Of a DNA stretch of 63,637 bases, positions 1 through 8,448 are shown piece by piece. The position numbers and the translations under genes were made by a program. Under the pieces are notes generated by a model. It was not told the DNA's origin. It was given only the letters and a program-made list of their open reading frames with translations, and made no database searches. Position 1 is the first letter of the stretch. Each line of letters opens with the position of its first letter. Source of the DNA: CAYQMF01 sp964418595 (GTDB lineage: Bacteria > Planctomycetota > UBA1135 > UBA2386); assembly GCA_964418595.1 (NCBI GenBank), contig CAYQMF010000024.1, forward strand, positions 1 through 63,637. The letters run 5' to 3'.

Positions 1-695
1 GGGGCGACCTGCCGGCCGCGCGCGAGGCGTTGGGCGCGTGGCGCGCAGCCATCCCCCCGCGCGCGTCGGGCCTCGTACCGAGCGTGCTCCCGCCCGCGCC
101 GTACGTCGCGGTCCTGCTGCAGCGCGACGACTCACCGCGCGTCCGCCTCGACGCCCGGCCGGACCACTCGCCCACGCAGGTTGCCGACGCGGTGATCCGT
201 GCGGTCCGCTCCATCGACCCGAGCCTGAAGATCGTCGCCCTGCTGCCGGAAGCGGGCTTGCCGGCGCATCAGCTCCAGGAGTTGGCCGCCATGCCGATGG
301 TGACGCTGTCGGCCACGCCGGCGCTGGTCCTGCTCGGGGCAGTCGCGGTCGTCTCGGTCAACGACCCGTTGGCGCTGGGCGCCCTCCTGCTCCAGACGCC
401 GGCCATCCATCTGGGCCGCACGCCCTACGGCATCGACGGCGTGACCATTCCGGGCACGATCGATGCCCTCGCGCCGGCCCTGGCGCAGGCGCTGACGCGC
501 GAGCCCTTCGCCCTCCGCGAACGGTTCCTCACCCAGATGCTGCGGCGCGATCACGTGTGGTGCCACGTGGACGCGCCCGATCGCAACGGCCTGCTCGGCG
601 TGATCGAAGGGATCGAACGCCTCGCGTCCGTGTCACGGCCGGGCACGCCGCTCGACTATCGCCCGGGTCCCACCTGGCCGTTGGCGCCGGCGTAG
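1..695 (+). CDS. Capsule polysaccharide biosynthesis-type protein, C-terminal part
   Basis: Only the C-terminal ~230 codons are present; the frame is already open at base 3, so the gene begins upstream. Bases 349-450 encode SVNDPLALGALLLQTPAIHL followed by GRTPYGIDGVT. This resembles the C-terminal signature of the Kps/capsule-synthesis family (Capsule_synth), in which an N-S/D-x-x-G/A-ALL block precedes a P-I-x-x-G-R-x-x-Y-x-x-x-G-L/V-T block. Known members build the Kdo linker of capsules or transfer sugars to lipid acceptors at the inner membrane. The residues after the motif (DHVWCHVD and a proline-rich tail) show nothing further. Codon use matches the neighbours. It runs toward the converging XRE gene with a 16-nt gap. 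The family call rests on one motif, so another GT-B-fold sugar enzyme is possible. Confidence 0.6.
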   Translation, partial: GDLPAAREALGAWRAAIPPRASGLVPSVLPPAPYVAVLLQRDDSPRVRLDARPDHSPTQVADAVIRAVRSIDPSLKIVALLPEAGLPAHQLQELAAMPMVTLSATPALVLLGAVAVVSVNDPLALGALLLQTPAIHLGRTPYGIDGVTIPGTIDALAPALAQALTREPFALRERFLTQMLRRDHVWCHVDAPDRNGLLGVIEGIERLASVSRPGTPLDYRPGPTWPLAPA

Positions 696-711
696 GCGGA
701 CGCGACCGGGA

Positions 712-1290
712 TCAGGCTTCGGCAGGGACTTCTTCGCCGGTGCGGCGGGGCGGCGACACCGCCTTGCCGCTGCGCTTCGCGGTCTTCGAGCGCGGCTTGC
801 GCTGGCTCAGCAACTCGTTGGTGAGCAGCTGCTCCAGCTCGCCATCGCGCGCGGCCTCCGCCTGCACGAGAGAACGCTCGAGGCCGGCCGCCTCCTGCTT
901 GTTGTGGCACAGCATGCGCTGCGCCTGCGCCGTCGAGTCGAAGAAGCGCGCGCCCGCCATCACCGGCGCGAGCCACATGCCGTCGGCGGTGCGGATCGCC
1001 GCGCCGTCCGGACACTCGACCCAATCACCGCGGCCGATGAGCGAGCTGCGCTCCGACCAACGATCGCGCGACTGCGGCTCGATGGGGCGCTCGTCGTCGA
1101 GCAGGTAGGTCGGCGTGACGTCGTAGTGCTTGCAGAGCGCGAGCAGCATCGCCAGCGTCGGGAGGGAGCGCCCCTGCTCGAGATGCGACATCGTCGCGGG
1201 GCGAACGCCGAGGATCCGGGCGGTCACGCCTTGCGGTTCGCGCTTGAAGCGGGTGCGGAGGAAGAAGAGCTTGAGGTGGAGTCGCCGCAT
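712..1290 (-). CDS. XRE-family transcriptional regulator
   Basis: A 192-residue protein. Residues ~18-65 form a helix-turn-helix of the Cro/C1 type (GVTARILGVRPATMSHLEQG, then a helix ending YDVTPTYLL). The middle is mixed alpha/beta without a recognised sensor domain, and the C terminus is strongly basic (SQRKPRSKTAKRSGKA). ATG at 1290 was chosen because the HTH starts 17 residues later; the frame is open upstream to 1512, but that extension is low-complexity and would run through the divergent promoter region. It is divergent from rsmJ across 210 nt that should hold both promoters. A GTCCG(410-414)/CGGAC(428-432, bases 1410-1432) inverted pair in that gap could be an operator. Target genes are unknown. 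Confidence 0.85.
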   Translation of the reverse strand: MRRLHLKLFFLRTRFKREPQGVTARILGVRPATMSHLEQGRSLPTLAMLLALCKHYDVTPTYLLDDERPIEPQSRDRWSERSSLIGRGDWVECPDGAAIRTADGMWLAPVMAGARFFDSTAQAQRMLCHNKQEAAGLERSLVQAEAARDGELEQLLTNELLSQRKPRSKTAKRSGKAVSPPRRTGEEVPAEA

Positions 1291-1488
1291 GGTTGCAGGT
1301 CCGGGAGGGTGTTGCGGGTTCGCAGCAGCGTAACTAGGGCCGAGACGTTGGGAAGGGCCGCGAAGTCTAACACTGCCGCGCGCATCAAGCCGTGCGGCGG
1401 ACTGAAAACGTCCGGTACACCCATATGCGGACCATGGCATCGGGGTTTCGGCGCTCCCCCAAGCCTCGTCCGGTCCCGGGGGAACCCT

Positions 1489-1494
1489 TATGAC
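1489..1494 (+). promoter_or_regulatory. Candidate -10 box of rsmJ
   Basis: TATGAC ends 6 nt before the GTG start at 1501. That places the expected transcription start at or next to the start codon. No Shine-Dalgarno is visible. Confidence 0.4.
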
Positions 1495-1500
1495 TCCGCC

Positions 1501-2229
1501 GTGAAGCTCCATGTGGTCCTGCCCGATCCGGATGCCGACCGCGACCTCGCCGCGGCAGCCGCGGCGGCGGGCGCGTCGCGCACGACGGCGCGGGGCGCGG
1601 GCCTCAGCGTCGAGCGACTCGGCGGCGACCTCACGCTCCGTGTCGACGGCGACGGCTCACCGATGCGCGTGCGCGTCGACGTGCGGACCCTGCGACCCGG
1701 CAGCACGCGACGCACGAGCCTGCTCGCGCGCGCGGTCGGCGGCCGGCGCGGCGACCTCGTGGTCGATGCGACGGCGGGTCTCGGTCAGGACGCAGCCGAA
1801 CTGGCTCACCTCGGGCTGCGCGTGATCGCGTGCGAACGGCATCCGATCCTCGCCCTCATGCTGCGCGAGGCGACCGGAAGCGAGGAGGCTCCCTTCCAGG
1901 TGCACGAGGGCGACGCGACCGAGCTCCTGCCGATCCTCGCTGCGCGCGAGCGACCGCATGCCGTGTATCTCGACCCCATGTTCGCGATGGACGGCCTGCG
2001 CGCGCGGGCCGGCAAGGCGGCGCAAGTGCTGCAACACCTGTGCGGCACCGGCTCCGCCGAGCAGGATCGCGCCCTGCTCGCGGCCGCGTGGCCGTGGACC
2101 GATCGCGTCGTGGTGAAGCGCCCGCTGCGCGCGCCCACGATCGCCGACGGCGTCAGCTTCCACCTCGCGGGGAAGGCGATCCGCTTCGATGTCTACCTCA
2201 CGCTCGGACGGTCTGCGCCCGGGGCGTGA
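1501..2229 (+). CDS. rsmJ: 16S rRNA (guanine1516-N2)-methyltransferase RsmJ
   Basis: 242 residues, close to the ~250 of E. coli RsmJ. The family's three signatures are present in order: the SAM-binding loop VVDATAGLGQDA (residues 87-98), YLDPMF (156-161), and VVVKRP followed by a C-terminal FDVYL strand (203-onward). RsmJ uses S-adenosylmethionine to dimethylate the 2-amino group of G1516 in 16S rRNA. GTG at 1501 is the start that leaves a normal-length N terminus; the longer open frame upstream crosses the XRE promoter region. A TATGAC box lies 6 nt before it. The last 32 nt overlap the convergent end of prmA, so two translation-related methyltransferases share their 3' ends. Confidence 0.87.
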   Translation: MKLHVVLPDPDADRDLAAAAAAAGASRTTARGAGLSVERLGGDLTLRVDGDGSPMRVRVDVRTLRPGSTRRTSLLARAVGGRRGDLVVDATAGLGQDAAELAHLGLRVIACERHPILALMLREATGSEEAPFQVHEGDATELLPILAARERPHAVYLDPMFAMDGLRARAGKAAQVLQHLCGTGSAEQDRALLAAAWPWTDRVVVKRPLRAPTIADGVSFHLAGKAIRFDVYLTLGRSAPGA

Positions 2230-3010
2230 AGACGCGCGCGACGAAGCCGTCGCGCTCGAACCGCGCGGCGTGCGAGACGAGTCCCGCGCCCTCGACGCGC
2301 GCCGTGAATGCGTCCTCCTCGCCGCCGGCGCGCAAGCCGGAGACGACGAGCAGACCCTGCGCCGCGCGCAGGCGCAGCAGCGACGGGAGCGTGGCGCCGA
2401 GTTCGGCCGAAGTCATGTTGGCGACGACGATCTCCGCCTCGGTCGCCAGCGTCTCCGGCCCCCCGCACACGCCGCGCAACCCCGGCACGAGCGCGCGCGC
2501 CGCGACGACGGCGTCGCGCTCGACGTCGCAGGCGGTGATCGTCGGCACGCCGCGCGCTCGCCCGTAGGCGGCGAGGATGCCCGAGCCGGTGCCCACGTCG
2601 ATCAGGCTCGCGACCGGTGCCTTCGGCCACGCCGCGTGCAAGGCCACGAGGGCGGCCCGCGTGCTGCCGTGCTCGCCGCTGCCGAAGGCGAGGCCGCGCG
2701 GGACGACCAGTTCGATCCCCTGGAAGCCCGGGGGCGGCGCGACCCAGGGTGGTCGGACGCACAGGTCGGCCGCGATCGCGATGGGCGCGTCGGCCTCCCG
2801 CCCGGTGTGGCCGAACAGGTCGGCGGTGATCGGCAGGGGCGTGAGCGCGACGTCTTGCAGGTGCGAGACCGCCGCCGGGGCCGGACCCTCGAGCCAGACC
2901 TCGAAGCCGTCGTCGCGCTCTTCGACGCCGATCACGTCGGCGTGCACGAACAGGAGATCGAGCGCCGCGCCGCACGCGTGGCCGGAGAGGTGCCACCGCG
3001 TCGGCGCCAC
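2198..3010 (-). CDS. prmA: Ribosomal protein L11 methyltransferase-like protein PrmA
   Basis: 270 residues against ~290 in typical PrmA. The PrmA hallmark AFGSGEHGSTRAAL (residues 108-121; the family usually has FGTGxHxTT) is followed by the SAM motif LIDVGTGSGILA (136-147) and an IVVANMTSAEL strand, where the family has VANI/VSNI. The N-terminal substrate-recognition domain is shortened and poorly conserved, so the exact target (ribosomal L11 in the family) is an inference. GTG at 3010 was chosen because it follows the coaC stop by 2 nt. It is the last gene of the minus-strand housekeeping run. Confidence 0.8.
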   Translation of the reverse strand: MAPTRWHLSGHACGAALDLLFVHADVIGVEERDDGFEVWLEGPAPAAVSHLQDVALTPLPITADLFGHTGREADAPIAIAADLCVRPPWVAPPPGFQGIELVVPRGLAFGSGEHGSTRAALVALHAAWPKAPVASLIDVGTGSGILAAYGRARGVPTITACDVERDAVVAARALVPGLRGVCGGPETLATEAEIVVANMTSAELGATLPSLLRLRAAQGLLVVSGLRAGGEEDAFTARVEGAGLVSHAARFERDGFVARVFTPRAQTVRA

Positions 3011-3012
3011 GA

Positions 3013-3537
3013 TCAGAGCCGGGCGAGGATGTCGTCGGGCTCGACCATCCGCCCGATGGCGCGATAGCCCTCCGCGAGTGCGCCGACGACGGGACCAACG
3101 AACTCGAACCCCTGCGTGCGCAGGAGCGTGGCGTTGCGCTGGACCGCGGCGCTCTCCCACATGGTGTCGTTCATCGCCGGACACACGATCCGCCGCGCGC
3201 GGCAGGTGATCGCCAGCAGACAGACGGGATCGTCGGCGACGCCGGCAGCGAGACGAGCGAGCAGGTCGGCCGTGGCCGGCGCGATGACGTACGTGTCGAC
3301 CTCGCGCGCGGCCGCGAGGTGGGGTGCCGAGCCGTCCGGGTCGATCTGCGTGGTCGAGAGGATCGCGCGCTGCCCGGTGAGGCCCTCGAACGTGAGCGGC
3401 CCGACGAACTCGGTCGCCGACCGGGTCATGGCGACACGCACGCGGGCGCCGGCCTGCACCAGCCGGCTTGTGAGGATCGCGACCTTGAAGGCCGCGATGC
3501 CGCCGCCCACGCCGACGAGGATGCGGCGATCCTTCAC
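3013..3537 (-). CDS. coaC: Phosphopantothenoylcysteine decarboxylase-type flavoprotein (CoaC domain only)
   Basis: 174 residues covering only the flavoprotein half of the usual ~400-residue CoaBC. Visible are GVGGGIAAFKV (residues 8-18, FMN phosphate loop), APHL with the likely catalytic His (71-74), the FMN-binding IAPATADLLARLA (85-97), and PAMNDTMWESAAVQRN (120-135), the CoaC substrate clamp. The enzyme decarboxylates 4'-phosphopantothenoylcysteine on the way to coenzyme A. The CoaB synthetase domain is absent and must be encoded elsewhere if the pathway is complete. GTG at 3537 overlaps the gmk stop by 4 nt (GTGA), indicating translational coupling. The order yicC-gmk-coaBC is widely conserved; rpoZ, often placed between gmk and coaBC, is missing here. 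Confidence 0.85.
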   Translation of the reverse strand: MKDRRILVGVGGGIAAFKVAILTSRLVQAGARVRVAMTRSATEFVGPLTFEGLTGQRAILSTTQIDPDGSAPHLAAAREVDTYVIAPATADLLARLAAGVADDPVCLLAITCRARRIVCPAMNDTMWESAAVQRNATLLRTQGFEFVGPVVGALAEGYRAIGRMVEPDDILARL

Positions 3538-4103
3538 AGCCCGAGCAGCTCGCGCACGCGCGCGACCGTCGCGTCGAGGTTCTCGTTGCAGATCACGTGG
3601 TCGTAGAGGTCCTTGTGGGTCATCTCCTCCGCCGCGATCTGCACGCGGCGTTCGATCTCCTCCGCCGAGTCGGTGCCACGCGCCACCAGCCGCGCGCGCA
3701 ACTCCTCCAGGCTCGGCGGGGTGAGGAACACGTAGGTCCCCGGCACCTTGGCGGCACGGAGTTGGCGGGTGCCCTGCACCTCGATCTCGAGGACGAAGAC
3801 GCGACCCGCGCGGAGCGCCCTTTCCATCGGCGCCCGCAGCGTGCCGTAGAGGCGGCCGTTGTACTCGGCCCACTCGAGCATCTGCCCCTGCGCGCGGCGG
3901 GCCTCGAACTCGGGGCGCGTGAGGAAGTGGTAGTCGACGCCGTCGCGCTCGCCGGCGCGCATGGTGCGCGTCGTCGCGGACACGGAGAACTCCACCCGCG
4001 GCAGGCGCCGCAGCGCGCGCACGACGGAGGTCTTGCCGGACCCCGAGGGCCCGGAGATCACCACCATGCGCCCGGGTTCGTGGGTCTCGCTCACGCGCGT
4101 CAC
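3534..4103 (-). CDS. gmk: Guanylate kinase
   Basis: 189 residues, the standard length. The P-loop GPSGSGKT lies at residues 18-25. The GMP-binding region includes the SVSATTRTMRAGERDGVDYHF stretch around residues 40-60, with the family's S-x-x-x-TTR-x-x-R-x-G-E pattern, and EIEVQGTRQL follows. It phosphorylates GMP to GDP. The start is GTG at 4103, overlapping the yicC stop by 4 nt; an in-frame GTG three codons later and an ATG at residue 13 are less likely because residue 13 sits too close to the P-loop. It is coupled downstream to coaC in the same GTGA manner. Confidence 0.95.
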   Translation of the reverse strand: MTRVSETHEPGRMVVISGPSGSGKTSVVRALRRLPRVEFSVSATTRTMRAGERDGVDYHFLTRPEFEARRAQGQMLEWAEYNGRLYGTLRAPMERALRAGRVFVLEIEVQGTRQLRAAKVPGTYVFLTPPSLEELRARLVARGTDSAEEIERRVQIAAEEMTHKDLYDHVICNENLDATVARVRELLGL

Positions 4104-5020
4104 TCGAGGTTCGCGACCAGCTCGCGCAGCTTATCGACGCAGCTCTTCATCGACACCACCGTGTGCGCGATCTCGACGTCCAAGGTCTTGCTGCCCAGCG
4201 TGTTCACCTCGCGCAGCAGCTCCTGCATGAGGAACTCGAGCGGACGGCCGATCTCGCCGCCCTCCGTGAGCAGCACGCCGACCCGATCGAGATGCGCCGC
4301 GATCCGCTGCAGCTCCTCGTTGGAGTCGACCCGGTCGGCGTAGACCGCGACCTCGCGCAGCACGTCGTCTTGTTCGATCGGCCGGGCGCGCTCGACGAGG
4401 TACTCGTTGACGCGCTGCAGCAGACGCTCGCGGTACTCGGCGAGCAGCTTCGGCGCGCGCGCCGTCACCGCGGCGTGCGCAGCCGCGATGCGCGCGACCT
4501 GTTCGCGGATGGCAGCGGCGGTGGCGGCGCCGTCACGCGCGCGGTCCTCGACGAGCGCGTCGACCGCCTTCGCGAGCAGACCCGCAAAGCCACGGCCCGG
4601 TACTCGCGTCGTGCGCGACGCCTCGCCGTTGGCGCCGGCGACGACGCCGGGGAGCGCGATCAGGTCGCGGATGCCGAGGTCCTGGGCGAGCCCCAGCTCC
4701 GCCGCGGCGGCGCGCAGCTCCGAGGTCCACGCGGCGAGCGCCACGCGGTCGAGCGCCACGCGCCGCGAAGGGTCGGCCGCGACCTCGACGATGCAGGTGA
4801 CGCTGCCGCGGCGCAGCCGCGCCTGGACCGCGCGCTCGATCGTCGTCTCCGTGCCGGAGACCGCCGCCGGCAGCCTGTGCTTGAGGCCCAGGGTGCGCCC
4901 GTTCACGGAGCGCAGTTCGATCGTCGTGTCGCCGAACTCGGTCTCGCCGTTCGCAACCCCCGATCCCGTCATGCTCACGACGGGCTTGCTCTGGGTCGGC
5001 GAGTCCGACGGGTCAGACAT
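4100..5020 (-). CDS. yicC: YicC/YloC-family endoribonuclease
   Basis: 306 residues, typical for the family. The N-terminal signature MTGSG (residues 17-21) with ELRSVNGR (36-43) and the C-terminal DSNEEL...H..R...L...E.GR.L.FL.QE..RE.NT.GSK block, ending in VVSMKSCVDKLRELVANLE, are diagnostic. E. coli YicC is an endoribonuclease linked to sRNA turnover; the equivalent role here is inferred. It sits between secG (8-nt overlap) and gmk (4-nt overlap). The yicC-gmk pairing is conserved across many bacteria. Confidence 0.93.
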   Translation of the reverse strand: MSDPSDSPTQSKPVVSMTGSGVANGETEFGDTTIELRSVNGRTLGLKHRLPAAVSGTETTIERAVQARLRRGSVTCIVEVAADPSRRVALDRVALAAWTSELRAAAAELGLAQDLGIRDLIALPGVVAGANGEASRTTRVPGRGFAGLLAKAVDALVEDRARDGAATAAAIREQVARIAAAHAAVTARAPKLLAEYRERLLQRVNEYLVERARPIEQDDVLREVAVYADRVDSNEELQRIAAHLDRVGVLLTEGGEIGRPLEFLMQELLREVNTLGSKTLDVEIAHTVVSMKSCVDKLRELVANLE

Positions 5021-5243
5021 TCCAGAGGATGCTCAGCAGCAGCGCAGCAGCCAGCCACACGCCGGCCACGGTGAACGTGACCTTGTTGACCCCTCGCGTC
5101 TTGACGCCGAAGGTCTCCGCGCCGACGCCGCCGAACGCCTCCGCGAGACCGCCGCCCTTGCTCTCTTGCAACAGCACGAGGACGACCATGAACAGGGAGC
5201 TGGCCAGGAAGACGATCCAGAGCAGGATTCGGAGTGCGGTCAC
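5013..5243 (-). CDS. secG: Preprotein translocase subunit SecG
   Basis: 76 residues with two hydrophobic segments (about 5-27 and 54-73) joined by the glycine-rich loop ESKGGGLAEAFGGVGAETFG, the classic SecG pattern. It assists SecYE in moving preproteins across the inner membrane, relevant to the many signal-peptide proteins in this window. It lies 108 nt downstream of tpiA, a neighbour of secG in many genomes, and overlaps the yicC start by 8 nt. Confidence 0.93.
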   Translation of the reverse strand: MTALRILLWIVFLASSLFMVVLVLLQESKGGGLAEAFGGVGAETFGVKTRGVNKVTFTVAGVWLAAALLLSILWNV

Positions 5244-5351
5244 GGCGTGCGAGGTGGGGTCAGGAAGGGCCGGGCATGATCCGCAACCGACGGCCCCGCT
5301 GCAAGCGCGAGCCGGCGGTGCCTTGCGGCCGAGCCCGCCCCCGCCGGGCGG

Positions 5352-6110
5352 CTACCGGTCGAACTCGATGATCGGCAGGAACACGTCCGCCCGGAGGCTG
5401 GCCCCGCCCACCAGGGCCCCATCCACGTCCGGGACGGCCATGATCGCCTTGATGTTGTCGGGCTTGACGCTGCCGCCGTAGAGGATCCGCACGATCCGGG
5501 CCGCGTCCGCGCCCAGCTTGCCCGCGATCCACTTGCGGATCCCCGCGTGGGCCGACGCGATCTGCTCGAGGCTCGCGACCTCGCCCGTGCCGATCGCCCA
5601 GACCGGTTCGTACGCGATCGTCAGCCGGTGCAGGTCGTTCTGCGTCACGTACTCGAGGCCGGACTCGAGCTGCTTCTTGAGCACGCGGTCGGTGCGGTTG
5701 CCCTTCCGCTCCTCGATCGTCTCGCCGATGCACAGCACCGGCAGCAGGAAGTTCTTCAGCGCGGTCTGGACCTTCTTGCCCATCCACTCTTCGGGCTCGC
5801 GGAAGACGTGCCGACGTTCGCTGTGGCCGATCAGCACGCGGTCGGCGCCGACCTCGCGCAGCATCGGGGCCGAGATCTCGCCGGTGAACGCGCCCTCCAG
5901 CTCGTGATGGAAGTTCTGCGCCCCGATCCCCATGGGCGAACCCTGGGCGACCGCGGACACGTCGGCGAGGTACACCGATGGGCAGAAGATGGCGACCTCC
6001 TTGTCCGTGCCGTCCCCCAGCCTGCCCTTGATGGTCTTGACCAGGTCGAGCGCGCGCAACCGGTCGAGGTTCATCTTCCAGTTCCCCGCGATGTACGGCT
6101 TGCGCTCCAT
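5352..6110 (-). CDS. tpiA: Triosephosphate isomerase
   Basis: 252 residues. Catalytic residues are all visible: Lys12 in GNWKMN, the electrophilic His96 in LIGHSERR, and Glu168 in AYEPVWAIGTG, which begins the flexible loop 6. LYGGSVKPDN and DGALVGGASL form the phosphate-binding C-terminal motifs. It interconverts dihydroxyacetone phosphate and glyceraldehyde-3-phosphate. The ATG at 6110 is immediately adjacent to the aroF stop (0-nt gap), so the two are very likely co-transcribed. Confidence 0.97.
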   Translation of the reverse strand: MERKPYIAGNWKMNLDRLRALDLVKTIKGRLGDGTDKEVAIFCPSVYLADVSAVAQGSPMGIGAQNFHHELEGAFTGEISAPMLREVGADRVLIGHSERRHVFREPEEWMGKKVQTALKNFLLPVLCIGETIEERKGNRTDRVLKKQLESGLEYVTQNDLHRLTIAYEPVWAIGTGEVASLEQIASAHAGIRKWIAGKLGADAARIVRILYGGSVKPDNIKAIMAVPDVDGALVGGASLRADVFLPIIEFDR

Positions 6111-6929
6111 TCAGTGTTCCCGTTCGAGGTGTGCCAACGCGAGAAGGGATCGACCGCTGTTCGGCAACCAGCGGCGGACCTGATCCATGAGGAGATCGAA
6201 GTCGCGGGGGAGCAGCGCCTGCGGACCGTCGCACAGGGCCTCGTCGGGGTGCGGATGCACCTCGACCATGATCCCGTCGGCGCCGACGGCGAGCGCGGCC
6301 AACGCCATGGGCGCCACGAGATCACGGCGGCCGGTGCCGTGGCTCGGGTCGACGACCACGGGCCATGGGCACATGCGCTGGAGGAGCGGCACGGCGGCGA
6401 GGTCGAGGGTGTGCCGCACCGAAGGGTCGAAGCTGCGGATGCCGCGCTCGCAGAGCACGATCGCCTCGTTGCCCTCGCCGGCCACGTAGTCGGCGGCCTT
6501 CACGAACTCGTCGACCGTCGCCGCGGCGCCGCGCTTGAGCAGCACGGGCTTCTGTTGCCGGCCGACCTCGCGCAGGAGCGCGAAGTTCTGCATGCTCCGC
6601 GAGCCGATCTGGAGCATGTCTGCGACGCCCGCGACGAGGTGGACCTCGCGCGGGTCGAGCACTTCCGTCACCACGGGGAGTCCGGTCTGCGCCGACGCCT
6701 CCCGCAGGAGGTCGAGCCCGGCAGGGCCGAGGCCCTGGAACGAGTGCCGCGACGTGCGCGGCTTGAAGGCCCCGCCCCGGAGCACGCCGGCGCCGGCGCG
6801 GGCGACGGCGACCGCCGCGGCCAGCAGTTGTTCGCGCCCTTCGACCGCGCAGGGACCCGCGATCACCACGAAGGTGTCAGGCGAGAAGCGGATGTCAGGG
6901 GTGATCGCGACGCTGCGGCGGGCCGTCAT
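6111..6929 (-). CDS. aroF: 3-deoxy-7-phosphoheptulonate synthase (DAHP synthase, AroF/type I-beta)
   Basis: 272 residues. The TIM-barrel signatures of the beta-type DAHP synthase are clear: AGPCAVE (residues 24-30), GGAFKPRTSRHSFQGLG, DMLQIGSRSMQNFALL, VLLKRG, IVLCERGIRSF, VVVDPSHGTGRRDLV and VEVHPHPDEALCDGPQ. These supply the metal ligands and the PEP and erythrose-4-phosphate binding groups for the first step of the shikimate pathway. KDO8P synthase is related, but the CERGIR and PSHGTGRR patterns favour DAHP synthase. There is no chorismate mutase or ferredoxin-like regulatory domain, so no built-in feedback sensor is visible. A GGAGAG-like Shine-Dalgarno directly precedes the ATG. First gene of the minus run. 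Confidence 0.92.
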   Translation of the reverse strand: MTARRSVAITPDIRFSPDTFVVIAGPCAVEGREQLLAAAVAVARAGAGVLRGGAFKPRTSRHSFQGLGPAGLDLLREASAQTGLPVVTEVLDPREVHLVAGVADMLQIGSRSMQNFALLREVGRQQKPVLLKRGAAATVDEFVKAADYVAGEGNEAIVLCERGIRSFDPSVRHTLDLAAVPLLQRMCPWPVVVDPSHGTGRRDLVAPMALAALAVGADGIMVEVHPHPDEALCDGPQALLPRDFDLLMDQVRRWLPNSGRSLLALAHLEREH

Positions 6930-7068
6930 CTCTCCGAAGGGCCTGAGTGTCGAAGGCCGGGGGGTTGCTGTAGGGCCGCGGCACGATAGGTGCGCGCCGC
7001 GGACGGGTCAAACGCGGACCGCCCGAGCATCCTTTCGCGGATCGCGCGCCGGCTGGCACTATCCCTGG

Positions 7069-8442
7069 ATGTTCCCGCTCGACCCCGATCCCGAGACCAT
7101 GCGGCGCGCCGGCTATGCCGTCGTCGACCGTGCCGTGGCGAGCCTCGCCGCGCAGCGGCAGCACGGCGTCGCTCGCCGCCACACCGCGGCCGGGCTCACC
7201 GCGGTGGTCGATGAGCCGCTGCCCGCGACGGGTCTCGGGCTCGAGGCGAGCCTGCAACGATTCTTCGTCGACCTCCTGCCGCACTGCACGCACGTCAACC
7301 ACCCGCGGTTCTTCGCGTACATCCCTGGTCCGGGGAGCTTCGCGGGCGCGGTCGGCGAGTTCGCGGCCGCCGCGACGAACCTGTTCGTGGGGACCTGGCT
7401 CGGCGGCGCCGCGATGGCCCGCCTGGAACTGCTGGTGCTCGACTGGCTGCGACAGGCGCTCGCGCTCCCGGCCGGCGTCTCCGGCGTGATCACCAGCGGC
7501 GGGTCGATGGCCAACCTCGGCGCCCTTGCCGCGGCGCTCGCGCGGCGACCCGACGCACGCGCGGACGCGACGGTCTACGTGGGCGCGGAGGCGCACTTCT
7601 CGATGGCCAAAGCGGCGCGCGTGCTCGGCATCGCGTCGGACCGGATCACGCGCCTGCCGGTCGGCGACGACCTGCGCCTGTCGCCGGCGGCGGTCGCCGA
7701 CGCCGTGCGGATCGATCGGGCACGCGGCCGATGGCCCGCCTTCGTCTGCGCCAACGGCGGATCGACGACCACCGGCGCGATCGACCCCCTGCGCGCGCTG
7801 GGCGAGCTGTGCAGGAAGGAGGGACTGTGGTTCCACGTCGACGCTGCCTATGGCGGGGCTGCGGGCCTGCTGCCGGAGGGCCGGCGCGATCTCGATGGCT
7901 GGGAGATGGCGGACTCGATCACCCTCGACCCGCACAAGTGGCTCTACACGCCCTTCGAGTGCGGTTGCCTGCTGACGCCGCGGGTCGACGAACTACGCGC
8001 CGCGTTCGCCGCCGACGAGGCGAGCTACATGCAGGACGTGCCGAAGGACGAGGTCAACTTCTTCGAGCGCGGGCCGGAGCTGAGCCGGGGCAATCGCGCG
8101 CTGCCGCTGTGGTTCGTGCTGCGCGCGTGTGGCGTCGACCAGGTGCGTCGCGCGGTCGCGCAGGACATCGCACACGCGCGCCTCGCCCACGACCTGTTGC
8201 TCGCCGACGCACGCTTCGAGATCGTCACCGCACCGAGCCTGTCGGTGTTCACCTTCGTCGTCCGCGGCGGTGAACCCGCCAACCAACGGCTGTTCGAACG
8301 CATCCTCGCCGACGGCCACCTGATGCTCTCCACCTCGCGCGTGCGCGGGCGCTACGTGCTGCGGTGGTGCGTCGCCAACGCGCGCACGACCGAGGCCGAC
8401 GTGCGCTCCGCCGTGGCGCGCGTGCGCGAACTCGCGGAGTGA
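7069..8442 (+). CDS. PLP-dependent group II amino-acid decarboxylase
   Basis: 457 residues, the normal size of the aromatic-L-amino-acid/glutamate/histidine decarboxylase family. Visible are the substrate-region HVNHPRFFAYIP (residues 75-86), TSGGSMANL (142-150), AEAHFSMAKA with the PLP-stacking His176, HVDAAYGGAAGL (257-267) and the Schiff-base Lys290 in LDPHKWLY. It should release CO2 from an amino acid; which one cannot be read from sequence. ATG at 7069 is right for family length. Divergent from aroF across 139 nt, it has no obvious functional neighbour, so it is probably monocistronic. Confidence 0.88.
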   Translation: MFPLDPDPETMRRAGYAVVDRAVASLAAQRQHGVARRHTAAGLTAVVDEPLPATGLGLEASLQRFFVDLLPHCTHVNHPRFFAYIPGPGSFAGAVGEFAAAATNLFVGTWLGGAAMARLELLVLDWLRQALALPAGVSGVITSGGSMANLGALAAALARRPDARADATVYVGAEAHFSMAKAARVLGIASDRITRLPVGDDLRLSPAAVADAVRIDRARGRWPAFVCANGGSTTTGAIDPLRALGELCRKEGLWFHVDAAYGGAAGLLPEGRRDLDGWEMADSITLDPHKWLYTPFECGCLLTPRVDELRAAFAADEASYMQDVPKDEVNFFERGPELSRGNRALPLWFVLRACGVDQVRRAVAQDIAHARLAHDLLLADARFEIVTAPSLSVFTFVVRGGEPANQRLFERILADGHLMLSTSRVRGRYVLRWCVANARTTEADVRSAVARVRELAE

Positions 8443-8448
8443 TCGCCG

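Noticed and set aside
904..1500. An N-terminal extension of RsmJ through the XRE promoter region
   Set aside because: The extension is low-complexity and antisense to the XRE gene. GTG 1501 fits the family length and has a -10 box in front.
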